From: Zoroaster sp. YZ-2022
Taxonomy: Eukaryota; Echinodermata; Asteroidea; Forcipulatida; Zoroasteridae
DNA: 64,000 nucleotides
Direction: 5' to 3'
Assembly: GCA_029582265.1 (NCBI GenBank)
Contig: CM055822.1
Coordinates: 4,151,057-4,215,056, forward strand
Shown here: piece by piece, positions 1-12,716 of the stretch
How positions within the stretch are numbered: position 1 is the stretch's first letter
How the letters are laid out: the number at the start of each line of letters is the position of its first letter
Notes under the pieces: generated by a model
The model's input: only the letters and a program-made list of their open reading frames with translations
Told to the model about the DNA's origin: nothing
Databases searched by the model: none
Position numbers and translations under genes: made by a program

Positions 1-2326
1 TATGTTGTACAAGTTGATGGGCATATAGACACTAGACATCCGTATTAATCCTTTCGATCGATAAACTCTTGAGCCATTTAGTGTAGTAGTAGTACAGTGT
101 TTGGGCACTGAGTGGTTTATCGATATACAGGGGGATGAGTAGTACTGTATAAAAATACATGTGAATACATGTGAAATATACATGTGTCACCAACCAGGAG
201 ATTCTCATGGCACAGACCAGGAAGAATTATGACAATTATATTTTTGGGTATATTTGACTTAATAATTTATGTATAAAATGCTGTGCCTACTATAATACCC
301 AATGTGTTTTATTTACTTCTCTATTTTTGTTTTCTTGTAGAAGTCCATTTATCATTTCAGGTATTTCAGCATGTAAAGTACATTTTAAGTTAAAAATCTG
401 TATTAATATTATTATTTGTAAAAATGAATTATTCAGTACTACCCGTCTGACCAGGTTATGTTTTATTGATTTTTGGGCCTCTCGACCAATCAGAAGGTTG
501 GATTTAGGCCTAACTAATTAATATTTTGAGGAGGGAATTTGAGGAGGTCATCATCTATCAATTACCGTGCGGTTACATAACAGCGTACGAATGGGTCTCT
601 TTTGTTAATGGATTTGGCCAATATTACGTCTATGTGCAATAATATGGGATCCTGGGTTCGATGACTCGCCCTTTGAGATGTGACGATCAATAATGGATTG
701 TGGTGTGTACTATGCGATGATTATTTTGTAGTTGTAAAAGTGTTTAAGGAATGAATAATATTCATGGTAAGGCCGGAATACTGTACGGTGTGATTATGTG
801 AATGACTTTACAAGAAATATGCACAAAAGGAGGTTGGATGGGTGAAAGTAATGGATTTCGAGGAGTGTAAATCGCTTAGACAGTATCGTCTCTGCAGGAG
901 GTAATTAATCCGGATACGATCGATATACAACTTTGTATATTCATAAAGGAATTGGGAGTCTTCTGATTGTACAATATTTGCCACCAGTCATAACTATATA
1001 AATAATGCTATATGTTTATGTAATAGTAAATACAGTAGAGTCTTTAAACATTGTTTCTACTTCTGAACTTTGTATCATGGAGTGAACCACGTTTTTGTTG
1101 TAGGTAAGTATTTACCGTTTTCTCACATAAATTCAAGTGACTAATTACTACGTGCTATTTATTCAAGCGGATAAAGAGTCTGATGGTTACGACGATGAAC
1201 ACACACACGCATGAATACATTTTCACCAAAGGATATGGAGTCGAAATCCGTTGATGAGATATAATTGTTAATGAGGGATTAGTGAGTAGGATGAACAAAA
1301 GGATGGAGTCGAAATCTTGATGAAACAGAATTATTAATTGATTGAAAAACGAGTGTTTGGAATAATTATCACAACTTGATGGCAAAACTCAATGAGGTTA
1401 AGAATCAAGACCGCATCCATTTGTGGGCACTGAATGCTTGAACATTAAAAACAGTGTCCGGGGTGAATGGACAATTGTTTAGCCCGAGTTCATGTGTAAT
1501 TATTATTGAATTTAATTAGGCCTATATTATGAAAATGAAATGGTGTGCTTTTGTAACAATGGCATTTTGTTGTAAGGAGAATACGGTAATTGTATGAGGA
1601 CAAACAAACTTTTTGTCAAATTTTCAGACCAAACAAAACACAAATGAACCGACAAAATTTGTGCAATCATTAAAAGGCTATCATATGTGTAGCATACACA
1701 AATTAAATGGGAGTGGGATGCGTAGCATACATAAACTAAAGGGGAGTGGGCCTACAATGTCTCACGGTCAAAACAGTCGATAAAGGGGAGGGATATGCAT
1801 GAGAAACGTTGAGGGGACGAGGTAGGCGCAAGAAATGTTCAGGGCAGGGTATAACGCGTGAAAAATGTGATCATTAACAACCACTAACAGCGGGAATTCA
1901 ATTAAGAGGAGTGGGAGGCTAGTAACTCCAACAAATTTGTGAATTTACCATAACATTTCCGTTCAGACGTCTCATTTTCTTAGCAATGACAAATCGTTAC
2001 CCTTAAAGCTGCAGTATTTCATCTTTCAAACCATACTTCTCCCATTGACACTTAGTTATTTTGCGTATACGTAGTCACGCCCAAACACCCTATAATGTTT
2101 CTACATAGAGAATGCCGTGTTAATCATGAGGCAATCACAGAGTTTGGACCCACCGTTCGAGTAGCGGGTCAATGCACATAACAATGACCTGTGTTATGAT
2201 GCAATGAGGTACTATATATAATGAGATTCCCACTATTCATCGTGTACAAACATTGTTGCCCCGTCAATAAATCGTGACGTCACGTATCAACAATATGCGG
2301 GCTGTCTGAAATACGTAACAATTAAC
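1..2326 (+). repeat. Terminal-repeat segment of the PolB element, copy 1
   Basis: This non-coding stretch is repeated at about 5,055-7,371 on the same strand and on the opposite strand at about 15,295-17,620, 23,938-24,890 (internally deleted) and 27,489-29,800. In the copy at 4,035-18,560 it forms the bulk of both long inverted terminal repeats. The window opens in the middle of this segment. I see no gene in it; all open frames are short and lack family resemblance. It ends at the 11-bp target duplication of the Penelope insertion. Confidence 0.85.
439..575 (+). repeat. Diverged internal echo of the element terminus
   Basis: The sequence CCGTCTGACCAGGTTATG followed by GGGCCTCTCGACCAATCAG and a TTTGAGGAG motif resembles the true terminus (AGGGTCTGACCAGG...) seen at 3,393 and 4,035, but with substitutions and length changes. 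The same echo recurs at about 5,497-5,630 and in the inverted copies. It suggests an old nested insertion or terminal duplication inside the repeat. Confidence 0.6.
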
Positions 2327-2328
2327 GC

Positions 2329-2994
2329 GCCTACAACATTTGTGACAAGGACAGCCTTCCCAAGGAACTACAGCACATCCGAACTACCCTCAAACGCAAC
2401 GGTTACAATCACAACAAGATCAGCACAGCGAAGCCGGTTCCAAACTCCAAAAGCAAGGTAAGTGATCTAACCCTCTCTGCTTGTCTCCCCTATCTAGGTT
2501 CGACGTCTCACAAACTACAACGCATCCTCCGACAAGCAGGCATCGATGTGTTCCACTCAGCCCCCAGCAAACTCCAAGGACTTCTACATACCCACAAGGA
2601 CAAACCGGACCCAAACAACAGAGCGGGAGTCTACCGGATCCCCTGTGAGTGCGGTAAGGTGTACATCGGCGAAACAAAACGCAACCTCCCCATCAGATTG
2701 AAGGAACACCGAGCACACGGCCGCAGAGGAGATTTCGAGAAGTCCGCCATCGTCAAGAACTCGCACATCAAGGACCACCAAATCGACTGGCAGGCAGCCC
2801 AACTCATCACACCCATCGACGCATGGCACCCCAGACGCATCAGAGAGGCCATCGAGATCGTCAAACACGACACTGTGCCACATGACATCGGTTTCTTCAT
2901 CAGCGACATTTGGCGACCTATACTACAGACTGAAGGATCTTCTATATCCAAAGTCCATAACCCACCCCAGACTGAGGGATCCCCTATATCCTAA
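2329..2994 (+). CDS. Penelope-like element GIY-YIG endonuclease fragment
   Basis: This open frame enters directly from the truncated 5' end of the Penelope insertion and runs 221 codons to a stop, so it has no genuine start codon. It encodes the C-terminal end of a Penelope-like protein. The GIY-YIG nuclease core is visible as GVYRIPCECGKVYIGETKRN (the GIY is GVY and the YIG is YIG), followed by a conserved Arg and the EH of RLKEHRAHGRRG. In this family the nuclease nicks target DNA for target-primed reverse transcription. The reverse transcriptase itself is missing, so the fragment cannot move on its own. An apparent GTAAGT...CTAG intron at 2,458-2,497 is read straight through in frame. Confidence 0.8.
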   Translation, partial: AYNICDKDSLPKELQHIRTTLKRNGYNHNKISTAKPVPNSKSKVSDLTLSACLPYLGSTSHKLQRILRQAGIDVFHSAPSKLQGLLHTHKDKPDPNNRAGVYRIPCECGKVYIGETKRNLPIRLKEHRAHGRRGDFEKSAIVKNSHIKDHQIDWQAAQLITPIDAWHPRRIREAIEIVKHDTVPHDIGFFISDIWRPILQTEGSSISKVHNPPQTEGSPIS

Positions 2995-3200
2995 GTCAAC
3001 CACCCTCCTTCCCCTGTGCTTGTTAACAACTGATTCAGTTCAGTGAGCACACACCCTCTCCCCAACCCCTAGGATCCTAGTCTCATAGTCTCACAGTTTC
3101 GCCTGCGCGCCTCAACGAACTAATCCTCCAGCATCCATTCATGGGATGATCCTCCAGCAGCCTACTTAAGCAGCAGCATTTTCCAGAGTCCGGCATTCTC

Positions 3201-3237
3201 CTGAGGACGATCAGAGCATACTGATCGAAACGTCGAG
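3201..3237 (+). ncRNA. Hammerhead-ribozyme-like motif of the Penelope 3' region
   Basis: CTGAGGA (3,201) is followed by a perfect 6-bp hairpin GATCAG/CTGATC with loop AGCATA, then GAAAC-GTC and GAG, which pairs with CTC just upstream as a short stem I. The order CUGANGA, stem II, GAAA, stem III, UH matches a type I hammerhead. Penelope-like elements are known to carry such ribozymes. Two oddities are present: one extra C between CTGAGGA and stem II, and a loopless ACGT stem III that could pair only in a dimer. Self-cleavage is therefore uncertain. Confidence 0.5.
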
Positions 3238-3349
3238 TTGTACCCCCAGTTCTTTTCAGAACTAATTACTACTCAATTGAGATTCCACATGGTGTCACCG
3301 CAATTAGTCTTACTTATCATCCTCACCATGCAAAGCTACAAGTTTTACC

Positions 3350-3392
3350 TAACAATTAACCGTTTGACGTGTCCAAACATGTTGCCCGCGAA
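3350..3392 (+). repeat. Remnant of the inner terminal repeat
   Basis: After the Penelope target duplication the sequence continues with the inner end of the terminal repeat (CCGTTTGACGTGTCC... to CGCGAA). It is cut at 3,392 by another element terminus that begins AGGGTCTGACC. The uncut sequence is at 7,361-7,446. Confidence 0.8.
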
Positions 3393-3722
3393 AGGGTCTG
3401 ACCAGGTAATTCCGCTTGTTTTTTGGGGCCTCTCGACCAATCAGAAGGCCGGATTTAGGTCACGTGATGCCTAAAAAAACATCATTTGAGGAGCCGGTGG
3501 ACTGAACCATTTTTTACTGTAGGGGTGATTAAAAATGTGTGAGGGACGTAATATTTCGTAATACTTGTTATATTTATGATTTTTATTATAAGGGTTATTA
3601 TAATATTATGGTATGTAAGTTTAAAAGGTCCTTCATAAAATAAAATTATATACTTATTGTAAGTTTAAAAAGATCCTTCATAAAATAATAATAAATACAT
3701 ACATAAAGTCCTATGTATAACC

Positions 3723-3816
<94 letters not shown>

Positions 3817-4034
3817 TACAAACGTGAATGGATCATTCCTATAAATGCAATCAGTCATCGCAACTGAGGGTCTTTTCCCAAGTCTAGTTCCCCAAAATCA
3901 CCAGTTACAAATCCCGTTTACGTATCAAAACAGAGTGGGACAGTCTACTTACATACGTACAAGTTGCGCAACGGCCAGTTCGTGTTAGGACACGTCTATG
4001 GACGAAGGACTTGGCTATTGTTATCTGTATGCAG
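3393..4034 (+). mobile_element. Truncated outer end of a PolB element, nested
   Basis: It begins with the family terminus AGGGTCTGACCAGG and includes the (AT)n tract. It stops at 4,034, where a further terminus starts. It was inserted into the inner terminal repeat of another copy (CGCGAA at 3,387-3,392 before it). The inverted counterpart is at 25,828-26,422 with the same junctions, so both belong to the large inverted duplication. Confidence 0.7.
3726..3813. repeat. (AT)n microsatellite, about 88 bp
   Basis: Pure AT dinucleotide tract at a fixed place within the terminal repeat. Other copies have different lengths. Confidence 0.97.
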
Positions 4035-7446
<3,412 letters not shown>

Positions 7447-7675
7447 TTACTCATGAAATCACCGACAACTCGTTTGACGCGTCCAAGGTTTTGATCTACA
7501 CAAATGTTTGTTTGCATTAATTTACTGAGAAACATATACATGTGTACACATATATAATTTTTAAGATTTGTAAAGATGACTCAAGCCGAATCATACTAAT
7601 AATTTACTGTCCTACCGTGCATACCAAACGTGTCTAGAGTAAACTCATTTATTGAGTTATTTGATAATAGAATAT

Positions 7676-7996
7676 AATAATAATAATAATAATAATAATA
7701 CAGAAGATTTGTAGCGCGCACATATCAACCCTGCTGGGTGCTCAAGGCGCGAATCCAGAAACACCGGGGCAATTAGCCCCTTCTCTTTCACGATAAGTGT
7801 CCTGGGTTCTTTTACGTGCGTTACACAACACAAGGGACCTACAGCTTTACGTACCATCCGAAGGACGAAGCAATTATGGTTAAGTGTCTTGCTCAAGGAC
7901 ACAAGCGCCGCGACCGGCCAGGCCGGGATTCGAACCCACATTCTGACAACACCAGAACTTGAGTCCAATGCACTAGACCGCTCGGCCACGTCACTC
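7676..7996 (-). mobile_element. tRNA-derived SINE, copy A
   Basis: Read on the minus strand it has an A box (TGGCCGAGCGG, complement 7,978-7,988), an anticodon-loop-like CTCAAGT, a B box (GGGTTCGAATCC, complement 7,925-7,936), a central body with the CCTTGAGCAAGACACTTAACC block and an (ATT)n tail. The head resembles a type II tRNA of the Leu(CAA) kind. Its position inside all three PolB copies shows that it inserted before they were duplicated. Confidence 0.85.
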
Positions 7997-8552
7997 CATA
8001 TAGAATGCTATACTCAGGGCCTTTTAAAACATGGTCTTTCTTTTCACATTACTAATTAATACGGGTATGCGGGTACATGTAATTACATTACTGAGCATTA
8101 GTTTTCAGACTGGTTTGTCAAACGTTTGGAGTGAAGTGTGCCTTATGAGAACCAGAAACACATCTATTTATATATTTGTCCTGATCATAAACACAATATA
8201 AAAAACACGCAAAAACGATTCTTTATCAAGTTAAACCGCAGCTTAAAGCTATTTATTCAGCAATTATATTTAATACAATACAATTATCCATTCATTTATA
8301 TTATTTATGTCATTAATATAACTTATAGAGAGGTTACTCTTTTGATCATAGTTGAAACTTATTTGGTGTGAAGTTGATGAGAGTATCAATCAACTTTTGA
8401 AATGTATGTTTTGAGTGCTTTCATTAAATTACAATTAAAAGAAGTTTTTAAACTAAGGAGACTTAAAAATCAAGAAAAAATTAATACAAAGACAAATCTT
8501 TTAATAAATTTACAAAAAAAAAAAAAAAATTAATAAAAAAATAATAAGTAAG

Positions 8553-8650
8553 ACTAATTGCGCTGACACCATGTGGAATCTCAATTGAGTAGTAATTAGT
8601 TCTAAAAAGAACTGGGGGTACAACTCGACGTTTCGACCAGTATGAAATAA
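8553..8650 (-). repeat. Penelope 3'-end remnant, copy A
   Basis: Matches the 3' terminal region of the Penelope copies (ATGGTGTCAGCGCAATTAGTC on the minus strand) and the GTCGAGTTG part, but the hairpin half of the hammerhead-like motif is missing. Confidence 0.75.
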
Positions 8651-9133
8651 AAATAAAAATAAAAATAAATAACAAAGTTAAAATAATATTTAAAAAAAAT
8701 TAAATATTTTATTTTTTTAAACAAATTAATAAACCTCAAAAATGTAAGAGAAAAAAATTTTCCTTTATCGAATTACTGAAGTCACATTTTTATTTAATTT
8801 TGTTTATTGCTGCAAAAAGTGACCTGCTTACCTTTGACGAGTAAATCTTGCATAATTAGGTAAAGTATTATTTCTAAGTATATTTTAGAACTCAAAATGC
8901 AATTAATGCAATCTCAAGCAATGGTTAATCATTATTTTTTTTATATCATGTTGTACACTCAATAATAACAGTGGCAAAAATCGCAACTCTCGTCAAAATA
9001 TTTAATGGAACGCAATCATTCAGAAAATGATGTAAGTATTATGTAAATACAAAGTAACTGTTCAATACAAATGATCATTATGTAGACCTACGAGTATTAT
9101 TCCGACAAGGATAGTGTATGGAGCATGGGTGAC

Positions 9134-10537
9134 TCAATACCCGTATGGAACGGTGTCAAAATTTTCAATTTGTACCCTTTTCGTGTAAATCACCCGATAG
9201 TTTTTCTTTTCTTCTTTGGTCTCTATACTCATTATTTTCTTGTTTCTGCATATTTTATAGGGATCTATCACTTGAACTTTATTTGGACCATCTTTGCGGA
9301 CCATGTGGAACATCGTGTCAAAATTAACAATAGATTGATTGCGATAATTCAAGGTAATGCCTCTAACTTTACAATGTGTCAAGTATCCATCCCTATCAGG
9401 CTTGGCCAACTTGTAAGCATAGTTTTTCGGTCCACCAGAAACAAATGCAATGATGTGATTATTTGAATCAATTTCATTGGTCAACTCGCCTAAGAAATCC
9501 CCAATTTCTGGTTCCCAGTCTCCATCCCGACTAACGTATATTACACTATCCGTGTCGTAATACAATACCCGACGGCCGAGACCCTCTAGCAGTTCGTAAA
9601 GCTTAAGTCGTGCGTGTGCCGTAGTATAGGCAGCGATGACAACGTTGGTGCGTCCGGATGGTTCAACGAAGTCTTCTGTATTTTGCCATTGGACTTCAAC
9701 AATCTCCTCGTTTATAAAACTGACACTGTTCACGTCTATGCCATCGCTGGTCATGAGGTCCAGGAATTCTGCCGGGTCTGTGACGTGCGTTGTTTTGGTC
9801 ATGTTGGTTCTCTGTCCAAACTTGCCCCAAAAGCTGTTGAGCATCAGCTTTGCAAGTGCCCTCAAACCTGGATTTTTCTGGATGTGGTCCCACTCTAGAT
9901 GAATTCCTTCCCTGTCAAAATACTGTTTAATATATTGATGCTTTTGCTGTGTCGTTTGGCACCACTGAGGCCAATCACTGGCCTCCTGCTTCAACTTGAG
10001 GAAAGCATTCACGTAGGAAGCGAATAAGCCTCCCTCTTTTGTATCGGGATCATACACAGACACTTCATCAAAATGCCAGACTTCGTAAATCTTCAACACT
10101 CTGTAGCCTATCTGGAGTGCTTTCTGCAATTCCATGGTGACCCACGTCCCCGTCAGAGCACGTTCTTCGTCAGTATGTTGGCAGGGAGACTGTTGCTGCG
10201 ATTCGCTACACTTTGAACATAGAGGAAACATCAGACGACTGGATGCCTTATAGGGGATGACAGGATGATACAGCTTTTTCGGAGGAAGTACTTTACACTT
10301 CACCAGACCCTCGTACTCGTTAATATCACGGAAATGTTCCGTGATGATCGTGGGATGCCCTACCGGATATTTGCCATATTTGTTGACGTATGGATACAAG
10401 CTGGTGAAATCCACGTATTTTATCTTTTCTCCTGGTCCGGCTTCGTAGAAGAGTCTAGTAGCATTGGTGCGTCCACCGCAGAATGCGTCACGTGGATCAA
10501 GTGGGGTGGGCATCTCTAAAGCCGATAATAAAGGCAT
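9134..10537 (-). CDS. PolB polymerase domain, copy A
   Basis: 467 codons carrying all palm motifs of a family B polymerase: motif A YVDFTSLYPYVNKYGKYP, motif B KLMLNSFWGKFGQR, motif C YYDTDSVIY, and a KxY-like GGPKNYAYKL. The two catalytic aspartates (motif A and DTDS) are present. Overall this looks like the protein-primed branch found in Polintons and their viral relatives; that assignment rests on motif style and would need a phylogeny. It ends in a normal stop after DTVPYGY. It is separated from the upstream frame by the frameshift near 10,525. Confidence 0.85.
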   Translation of the reverse strand: MPLLSALEMPTPLDPRDAFCGGRTNATRLFYEAGPGEKIKYVDFTSLYPYVNKYGKYPVGHPTIITEHFRDINEYEGLVKCKVLPPKKLYHPVIPYKASSRLMFPLCSKCSESQQQSPCQHTDEERALTGTWVTMELQKALQIGYRVLKIYEVWHFDEVSVYDPDTKEGGLFASYVNAFLKLKQEASDWPQWCQTTQQKHQYIKQYFDREGIHLEWDHIQKNPGLRALAKLMLNSFWGKFGQRTNMTKTTHVTDPAEFLDLMTSDGIDVNSVSFINEEIVEVQWQNTEDFVEPSGRTNVVIAAYTTAHARLKLYELLEGLGRRVLYYDTDSVIYVSRDGDWEPEIGDFLGELTNEIDSNNHIIAFVSGGPKNYAYKLAKPDRDGYLTHCKVRGITLNYRNQSIVNFDTMFHMVRKDGPNKVQVIDPYKICRNKKIMSIETKEEKKNYRVIYTKRVQIENFDTVPYGY

Positions 10538-12716
10538 TCATCTCAGCATCCCGCTTTAGTTCAACATTAAAGTCACACTCCCATTTTTCGATATAACGGA
10601 ATCCTCTGTTGACGATGAATTGCCGTTTCTCTACGGTCTTTTGGTACAGTTCTTCCATCGTAAGTTGGCTGAGAGGATGCTTTGTATTACGAGCCATACA
10701 AGTGTGTCCGTGATGGATACAGCCATGGAACTCCAAGACAGTTCCCACCCCATCTTCGATGTAAAAGCCATCGGCTTTGTATTTACCGTTGTGCATTTCG
10801 CCATTATTAGCAGCGTGCTGGATGTATCGACCAGTTTGGTGGGATACCCATTTTAGCCATTGAAGTGCCTTGATGGATTGTCTATCGTTTGGCCGGTATC
10901 CCTGGGGTGGTATGACTCCGATGGTGCACGGTTCAAGGAATTTGGTTCTGTACACCAAATTACATGCTGAGGCGATGGTGATGCAGTGCTGAAACGGATC
11001 AATACCTGGGGTGGTGTCATCTGCACTCATGCTCATGAATAGGGATCTGAAGTGCAGACAACATCGACGGAGTATATCGACATCTGACTGACAGTATTTG
11101 ATGATTTCCTGCTTGAAGTCAAAAGAGTCACGCTGATGCTTATAATACCAGTCTACGAATTTCTGCCTGTCTGTCGGTTTCATGCTGTCGGGGTTGTAGT
11201 ACTTCATTTCGGGCAAATGGGATAATACCTTGTCTTGATTGGCACTCGTATTAAAGAAATGTGGAAAATATCCCTTAGCCAATTCTGTGAGTCCAAAAGC
11301 ATATGGTAGTTTAGAAAGCGCCATGGGTAGAAAATTCATGGAATTGATGAACTTCATGTCATTGGCGCCAACTTCGATGCTCATCACTTTAGCGCCATTT
11401 AAGATGACCTGTGGTAAGATGGCGTTATCGTAAAGGTAACGAAGAATGAAGTAAGAGTCACATCCTTTGAAATTATGACAAATAACTATGGCGCCTACAT
11501 TTCTCTCATTAAACAACCATTCGCAGAACTCTCTAGTAGTAGTAGTGTTTGGACCATAGAATATGCTTTGGCGATCACCGCATCTTTTGCACGATTTTAC
11601 ATCTTTCTGATCAAGACATTGACTGCACACTTTGTGGGCGATACAGAGATTTGGCTCATGTGTGCCTGTTTCTTGCATACACTCAAAATCGAAGAAGATA
11701 TAAGGGGGTAATACGTCATCTTTCTGTCTTTTATCATATTCTCCGGACGTGTCTTCCATTACAGTGTCGTCATTTGTTGAGCTGCCTAGCGTTACACGAG
11801 TAGCAGGTTGCATATAACATAAGTGGTCCTGGGGTACGTAATCTTTACACGTGGTGCAGTATTTTTCACCGCAGACGTGTTCTTTTCCTCGGTGACGTCT
11901 TCGACTTACAAACTGACACCTGTAATGCGTCTTGCATACTGACTTGCCAGGACTGTTTTCTTTCAGATGGTTTTTGAAACACGAGGCGCTTTTGAAAGAT
12001 CTATTACAGTCGTTGCAGTGTATCCACTCTTCCTCGATGCAATTCGCCTGGAAACATAACTTACAGCTATTTTCGCAGCGATGATTCGTCTTCGTATTGT
12101 ATCCTTTCAGACACGATACGCAAAAATAACTCCGATTGAGGAAGGCGGGCATACTGGTTATGACGTCATAGTGCCCATGATGAAAGTAAAGGGAAATCCG
12201 TTGGTCAGAGGGTGGACCTCTATAGATAATAGCGTTGAAATGTTCTTTTGAAACAACCAGTATTTGATAACCGGAAAGCATATTCTGGAACATTTTTATT
12301 TCTTCAACACCACACTGCCCTTTAGACACTCCCGCTTGCCGGTGAAGATCTTCAGCCAGTGTTTTCTGTAGACTGCATCCATGACGTATGGCCTCCCATT
12401 TTTCATGTTTATCAATGTTAGCTTTTGCGGTGACTATGACTCTAGCGCAGCACAGGTCGTCTTTGTTGTTGATCTGTATGATACACTGTTTCTCTTTCAG
12501 AAATCGTTCCAGATTAACGTAACGTTTCTTGGGAATCTTCCCACCCATCGGCATGGACACGTGTGTGATGTGGATCTCCAGACTACTATCAATGGAAAAT
12601 TGTTCATACGATTGCAGGACTTGCTCAACCCTGGCTAAGAAATGCTCTGCCGTTAATTTGTCTTTAGTGATAAATGGAAGTTGTATTGGGTAGTCCAGTT
12701 CAGCACATGTCACCAC
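10497..12716 (-). CDS. PolB exonuclease and nuclease-like region, copy A
   Basis: 739 codons. A cysteine/histidine-rich zinc-binding region is followed by the DEDD exonuclease of family B polymerases: Exo I IFFDFEC, Exo II CHNFKGCDSYF, Exo III YCQSDVDIL. After this comes KADGFYIEDG...LEFHGCIHHGH, which resembles the active site of Vsr-type nucleases. The frame ends in an altered tail (IIGFRDAHPT) because of an inserted base near 10,525. Copy B keeps the normal frame there. The proofreading exonuclease would degrade 3' ends during replication of the element. Confidence 0.82.
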   Translation of the reverse strand: MVTCAELDYPIQLPFITKDKLTAEHFLARVEQVLQSYEQFSIDSSLEIHITHVSMPMGGKIPKKRYVNLERFLKEKQCIIQINNKDDLCCARVIVTAKANIDKHEKWEAIRHGCSLQKTLAEDLHRQAGVSKGQCGVEEIKMFQNMLSGYQILVVSKEHFNAIIYRGPPSDQRISLYFHHGHYDVITSMPAFLNRSYFCVSCLKGYNTKTNHRCENSCKLCFQANCIEEEWIHCNDCNRSFKSASCFKNHLKENSPGKSVCKTHYRCQFVSRRRHRGKEHVCGEKYCTTCKDYVPQDHLCYMQPATRVTLGSSTNDDTVMEDTSGEYDKRQKDDVLPPYIFFDFECMQETGTHEPNLCIAHKVCSQCLDQKDVKSCKRCGDRQSIFYGPNTTTTREFCEWLFNERNVGAIVICHNFKGCDSYFILRYLYDNAILPQVILNGAKVMSIEVGANDMKFINSMNFLPMALSKLPYAFGLTELAKGYFPHFFNTSANQDKVLSHLPEMKYYNPDSMKPTDRQKFVDWYYKHQRDSFDFKQEIIKYCQSDVDILRRCCLHFRSLFMSMSADDTTPGIDPFQHCITIASACNLVYRTKFLEPCTIGVIPPQGYRPNDRQSIKALQWLKWVSHQTGRYIQHAANNGEMHNGKYKADGFYIEDGVGTVLEFHGCIHHGHTCMARNTKHPLSQLTMEELYQKTVEKRQFIVNRGFRYIEKWECDFNVELKRDAEMNAFIIGFRDAHPT

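Larger units (their letters stand above)
2327..3349 (+). mobile_element. 5'-truncated Penelope-like element, copy 1
   Basis: A 1,023-bp insertion bounded by perfect 11-bp direct repeats TAACAATTAAC (2,316-2,326 and 3,350-3,360). The uninterrupted site is present near 7,361-7,371, which proves insertion. It carries the C-terminal part of a Penelope-like reverse transcriptase/endonuclease frame and a 3' region with a hammerhead-like hairpin. Loss of the 5' end is the usual outcome of target-primed reverse transcription. The same insertion at the same site is found at 14,268-15,294 and 26,466-27,488, so the copies come from duplication of host DNA rather than from separate insertions. Confidence 0.85.
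7447..9133. other. Non-coding part of element A left of the polymerase
   Basis: Unique within element A but repeated beside polymerase copies B and C. It holds a SINE (7,676-7,996) and a Penelope 3' remnant (8,553-8,650) and is otherwise AT-rich with no supported gene. Confidence 0.7.

Noticed and set aside
2458..2497. Possible 40-nt intron (GTAAGT...CTATCTAG) in the Penelope frame
   Set aside because: The sequence is open through it in the Penelope reading frame and the read-through residues fit the family, whereas removal breaks the frame.
2584..2951. Open frames opposite the Penelope coding strand
   Set aside because: Shadows of the GC-rich endonuclease frame; no family features.
7900..7996. 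Functional tRNA-Leu gene
   Set aside because: The head has A and B boxes, but the acceptor and anticodon stems do not pair well and it continues into a SINE body with an (ATT)n tail.
11239..12638. Plus-strand open frames inside polymerase copy A
   Set aside because: Antisense shadows of the polymerase; the same shadows appear opposite copies B and C.
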